Assembly (NCBI RefSeq): GCF_008634025.1
Contig: NZ_PDCM01000001.1
Span: 1-64,000, forward strand
Reading direction: 5' to 3'
Length of the DNA: 64,000 nt
Source: Streptomyces albofaciens JCM 4342
GTDB taxonomy: Bacteria > Actinomycetota > Actinomycetes > Streptomycetales > Streptomycetaceae
Shown: piece after piece, positions 61,534-64,000 of the stretch
Position numbering within the stretch: position 1 is the stretch's first letter
How the letters are laid out: every line of letters begins with the position of its first letter
The notes under the pieces: model-generated
The model's database searches: none
What the model was told of the DNA's origin: nothing
The model's input: the letters and a program-made list of their open reading frames with translations, nothing else
Position numbers and translations under genes: made by a program

Positions 61534-62430
61534 ATGCCGCTAAGCGACTTGATCGACAACCCCGCCGAAGTCCTGGCCCACTGGCCGCACGAACCGCTCA
61601 CCTTCCACCGCGCCCCCGACACGTTCCAGCATCTACTGACGCTCGACGAGGTAGACGAGCTGATCGATTCCAACTGCCTCGCCATGCGGAACGTGGTTCT
61701 CCTCAAACAGGGGCGGATCTTCGAGGCGTGGGAGTACCACGACCCCAACGACCCGGGGATGCCTCGCCGCAACACCGTGCGTAGGCACATCACCGATGGC
61801 GGCTCAATCTCCCTACGCGAGCTGGAGCAGTTCAAACCGGCCGTAGCGAGGCTCTACGAGGAACTGCGCCACGAGACCGGCTACGGGGTACACATCAACG
61901 CCTACCTCACCCCGCCCGGCGCCCAGGGCCTCAAATACCACTTCGACCCCTACGTCACGCTCGTTCTGCAACTCGCCGGCCGTAAGACGTGGCCCTGCCA
62001 TCGTCCATTCATCAAGGCCCCTGTACAGGAGTACGGATCGTTCCACCTCACCGGGTTCACGGCCGAACAGCTCCGCTACCTCGCCACCACTCCGCCGGCC
62101 CTGAGCTTCACCCTCGCCCCCGGTGACGTGCTGTGGCTCCCCCGCGGATACGTGCACTCGCCCTACACCGAGGGAGACGAGACTTCGCTACACATCACCG
62201 TCGCGTTCAAAGAGCGGACGCACCAGTGGCTCACACAGCAGATCGCCGAAGACCTCGTTCAGCGAGCCCTCCAAGACCCACAGATGCGCGAGGAACTGCC
62301 GCCCACCACCCTCATGGGTGACACCCTGTCCGCCATCAAGCAGGCACGCGAGTACCTCATTGGGGCTTTGCTGCTCATGGACCCGGAAGACGCGGTTAAG
62401 TACGTCCGAGGCGCCGCCCTCCGACCCTGA
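61534..62430 (+). CDS. JmjC/cupin-type 2-oxoglutarate-Fe(II) oxygenase
   Basis: 298 residues, identical to 22532-23428. Iron ligands His136, Asp138 and His208. Confidence 0.8.
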   Translation: MPLSDLIDNPAEVLAHWPHEPLTFHRAPDTFQHLLTLDEVDELIDSNCLAMRNVVLLKQGRIFEAWEYHDPNDPGMPRRNTVRRHITDGGSISLRELEQFKPAVARLYEELRHETGYGVHINAYLTPPGAQGLKYHFDPYVTLVLQLAGRKTWPCHRPFIKAPVQEYGSFHLTGFTAEQLRYLATTPPALSFTLAPGDVLWLPRGYVHSPYTEGDETSLHITVAFKERTHQWLTQQIAEDLVQRALQDPQMREELPPTTLMGDTLSAIKQAREYLIGALLLMDPEDAVKYVRGAALRP

Positions 62431-62452
62431 CCCGCTCGCCCAGGGAGCCCAC

Positions 62453-62854
62453 GTGACGCAGCACTGGCACGCCTATACCTACACCGGCCGCGCCTACCCC
62501 GACGGTGCAGTCCGCCAAGGGCAGGCCCCCGCGGACTTCCCCCCGTTCCTGGTCGAGGACTGGCTACGTCGGCCGCCCCGCAGCATCGAAGCGACGTTCT
62601 TCGACATCGACCAGGCCGTGGGGTGGTTGGAGACGCAACTGAAACAGAACCAGCCAGTTGACGCCGAGGGAATCCCAATCCCTGAGCGGCTAAGAGCTGC
62701 CCGCGCCCGCCTCGGCGAGCAGGTACAGAAGGACGTGGTGTGGGGCTGGTACACGACGCGCCAAGACTTCGCGTCCCGCGCGCTGATCGCCTGCCCCCGC
62801 CCGAAACGGCACATGTACGCCGACGACTCCCCGCCCCCCTGCCCAACACCGTGA
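62453..62854 (+). CDS. Unknown cargo protein after the JmjC oxygenase
   Basis: 133 residues, identical to 23451-23852. It is the last phage gene before the attachment core. A GC hairpin (GACGCCCCCG...CGGGGGCGCC, about 62867-62902) follows. Confidence 0.6.
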   Translation: MTQHWHAYTYTGRAYPDGAVRQGQAPADFPPFLVEDWLRRPPRSIEATFFDIDQAVGWLETQLKQNQPVDAEGIPIPERLRAARARLGEQVQKDVVWGWYTTRQDFASRALIACPRPKRHMYADDSPPPCPTP

Positions 62855-62952
62855 GGGCGTACGACGACGCCCCCGCCGGAGACTTCCCCGACGGGGGCGC
62901 CGCGTTTCGCTGGGCGCGGTATCACCCCCCGGTGGCCCCCCTTTGCGCGCAC

Positions 62953-62965
62953 TGACGTGGAACAT
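62953..62965. other. attR: phage-host junction
   Basis: The core tgacgtggaacat joins phage cargo DNA to the host ligase coding sequence at its PMFHV motif. From 62966 rightward the sequence differs from copy 1 but stays homologous to it as far as 63741. Confidence 0.7.
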
Positions 62966-63655
62966 CGGCACCACGGGCAGCGCGATGTCCTGGCCACCGA
63001 GCGCGAACGCCTCCGCGTTGTTGACCTGCATGGAGTGCAGGTACAGGGAACGGTGGCTGTACGCGACGCCCTTCGGGTCGCCGGTCGTGCCGGAGGTGTA
63101 GCAGAGCGCGGCGGCCTGTCGTTCGTCCAGCTCCGGCCAGTCGAAGTGCTGCGCACGGCCCTCGATCAGCTCCTCGTACTCGTGGACGCGCGGCCGTACG
63201 CCGTCCAGTACGGAACGGTCGCCGGGCCCCGCCACCACGACGTGCTCGACGGTCGGCAGGTGCGGCAGCAGCGGTGCAAGCAGCGGCAGCAGCGAGCCGT
63301 TGACGAGGACGACGCGGTCAGCCGCGTGGTTGACGATCCACACCAACTGCTCGACCGGCAGCCGCAGGTTGAGCGTGTGGAGCACGGCCCCCATGGAGGG
63401 GATGGCGAGGTATGCCTCCAGATGCTCCGAGTTGTTCCACATCAAAGTCGCCACCCGCTCGTCCCCGTGGACGCCGAGTTCGTCGCGGAGCGCGTGGGCC
63501 AGCTGAGCGGCGCGGGCGCCGATCTCCGCGTAACTGCGGCGGTGCGGGTCGCCTTCACCGGTCCAGGTGATCGCCTCGGCCTTTCCGTGGATCGTCGCGC
63601 CGTGCGTCAAGATCCTCGAAACGAGCAGGGGTACGTCTTGCATCGTGCTCTGCAC
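62966..63655 (-). pseudogene. Host acyl-CoA ligase, 5' part cut by the prophage
   Basis: About 230 N-terminal codons of an AMP-dependent acyl-CoA synthetase, GTG at 63655 behind GGGGAGG. AMP-binding loop YTSGTTGDPKGVAYSHR; the frame then reaches VPMFHV at the phage junction. Past it the ORF runs into phage DNA (to 62690), so no adenylation C-domain remains. Close relative of the phage-borne half at 23964-24653. The native enzyme would activate a fatty acid with ATP and CoA. Confidence 0.85.
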
Positions 63656-63683
63656 CGGGAGCCTCCCCATAGGGTGCGCCTGT

Positions 63684-63741
63684 TACGCGCGGGTAAGTTC
63701 CTGGCGATTGTGCTGGTGTTCCTCGCGGTATGTCACTACCC
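63684..63741 (-). promoter_or_regulatory. Ligase promoter segment identical to the phage-borne copy
   Basis: 58 bases equal to 24676-24733; GTGACA and CACAAT 18 apart on the minus strand. Confidence 0.6.
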
Positions 63742-63969
63742 GGCCAGTGTGGATTCGGCCGTTGTCGAGGTACGCGACGGCCACGCGACACCGCCGCTGA
63801 GCGGTACGGGGAGGGGACTGCGCCCCCGTGGGGCCGGACTCGATCAGGCCATCTTCGCCATGTCGGCCGCCGTTGCCTGCCGGGGCCCGGTGGACGTGGT
63901 GGACGTGGTGGTCGCGTGACTGTGGGGACGGCGGGCCGTACGCCCCGCGCACCACCCGACCACTCCAAA

Positions 63970-63983
63970 GGGGTGGTACCGCG
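63970..63983 (+). promoter_or_regulatory. T-box-like antiterminator/antisequestrator motif
   Basis: GGGGTGGTACCGCG matches the T-box consensus AGGGTGGNACCGCG at all but the first base. TGGT would pair with a tRNA acceptor end with discriminator A, as in Ile, Val and Leu tRNAs. CCACCC 18 bases upstream can pair with GGGTGG. The rest of the element is outside the window. Confidence 0.45.
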
Positions 63984-64000
63984 TCCGCTGTACCCGGGAA

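Larger units (their letters stand above)
38953..62965. repeat. Right copy of the ~39 kb-period direct repeat (intact)
   Basis: Same block as 1-23963 but with all frames open. It ends at the core tgacgtggaacat (62953-62965), where host ligase sequence begins. Confidence 0.95.
63656..64000. other. Host upstream region: ligase promoter, Val-rich leader ORF, T-box-like motif
   Basis: Begins with the ligase leader and the 58-base segment shared with the phage (63684-63741). No convincing full gene is present. A plus-strand 19-codon ORF (63860-63919) is valine-rich, and a T-box-like sequence follows at 63970-63983. The gene it would control lies beyond the window. Confidence 0.6.

Noticed and set aside
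62957..63919. A 320-codon plus-strand ORF over the ligase half
   Set aside because: It is the antisense shadow of the ligase coding sequence; only its last 20 codons (from ATG 63860) fall in non-coding DNA and are discussed separately.
63683..63955. A 90-codon minus-strand ORF upstream of the host ligase
   Set aside because: It overlaps the ligase promoter segment, has His/Arg-rich low-complexity sequence and no recognisable RBS.
1..64000. tRNA, rRNA or CRISPR arrays
   Set aside because: No cloverleaf-like segment ending in CCA, no rRNA-like stretch and no short regularly spaced repeats were noticed on either strand by eye.

Overview
The window is very GC-rich, uses GTG and TTG starts freely, and carries XRE-DUF5753/DUF397 regulators and a CHAP endolysin. 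This points to a Streptomyces-like actinomycete. Nearly all of it is one temperate siphovirus, present almost twice in direct orientation with a period of about 39,002 bases. The left copy (1-23963) starts just upstream of the terminase genes and holds the structural, lysis and cargo genes. It is followed by the attachment region, integrase, immunity and DNA-metabolism genes (23964-38952). A second, intact structural-lysis-cargo block follows (38953-62965), then host chromosome (62966-64000). The two blocks are identical apart from small indels, which are dense at the left end and fade by about 8.8 kb. The broken genes in copy 1 are therefore best read as poor consensus at a sequence end, not as decay.

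Phage layout, left to right in copy 2: small and large terminase, portal, MuF-like minor head protein, an Rmf/CrpP-like protein, scaffold, capsid, connectors, tail tube, tail chaperones with a canonical -1 slippery heptamer, tape measure, baseplate and fibre proteins, CHAP endolysin and holin genes. Next comes a cargo island: a free-standing lasso-peptide precursor between strong hairpins, a minus-strand membrane protein / small protein / HATPase operon, an XRE-DUF397 pair, a second DUF397-like protein, a JmjC-type oxygenase and an unknown protein. The middle of the unit holds a serine integrase, a small membrane protein, a repressor, a Cro-like protein, an ERF annealing protein, an HNH nuclease, SSB, replication-type proteins and a zinc-ribbon protein.

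Three points deserve most attention. (1) The phage carries a lasso precursor that fits the family leader motif and has a G1-D8 core resembling anantin, with no maturation enzymes in the sequenced phage. It may borrow the host's enzymes. (2) The integration point lies inside an acyl-CoA ligase gene. Next to its integrase the phage unit carries a divergent 5' half of that gene with its promoter, so integration would rebuild a hybrid ligase at the other end (attL, not in the window). (3) The repressor and two rightward promoters share one compact cassette: a -10 box, then CCATCC, then ATG inside a palindromic operator. This predicts leaderless, repressor-controlled transcripts.

The host part at the right is the truncated 5' half of the ligase (minus strand) and a plus-strand leader with a T-box-like motif at the window edge. 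The window alone cannot decide between a tandem prophage and a walk through free phage DNA into a single prophage.
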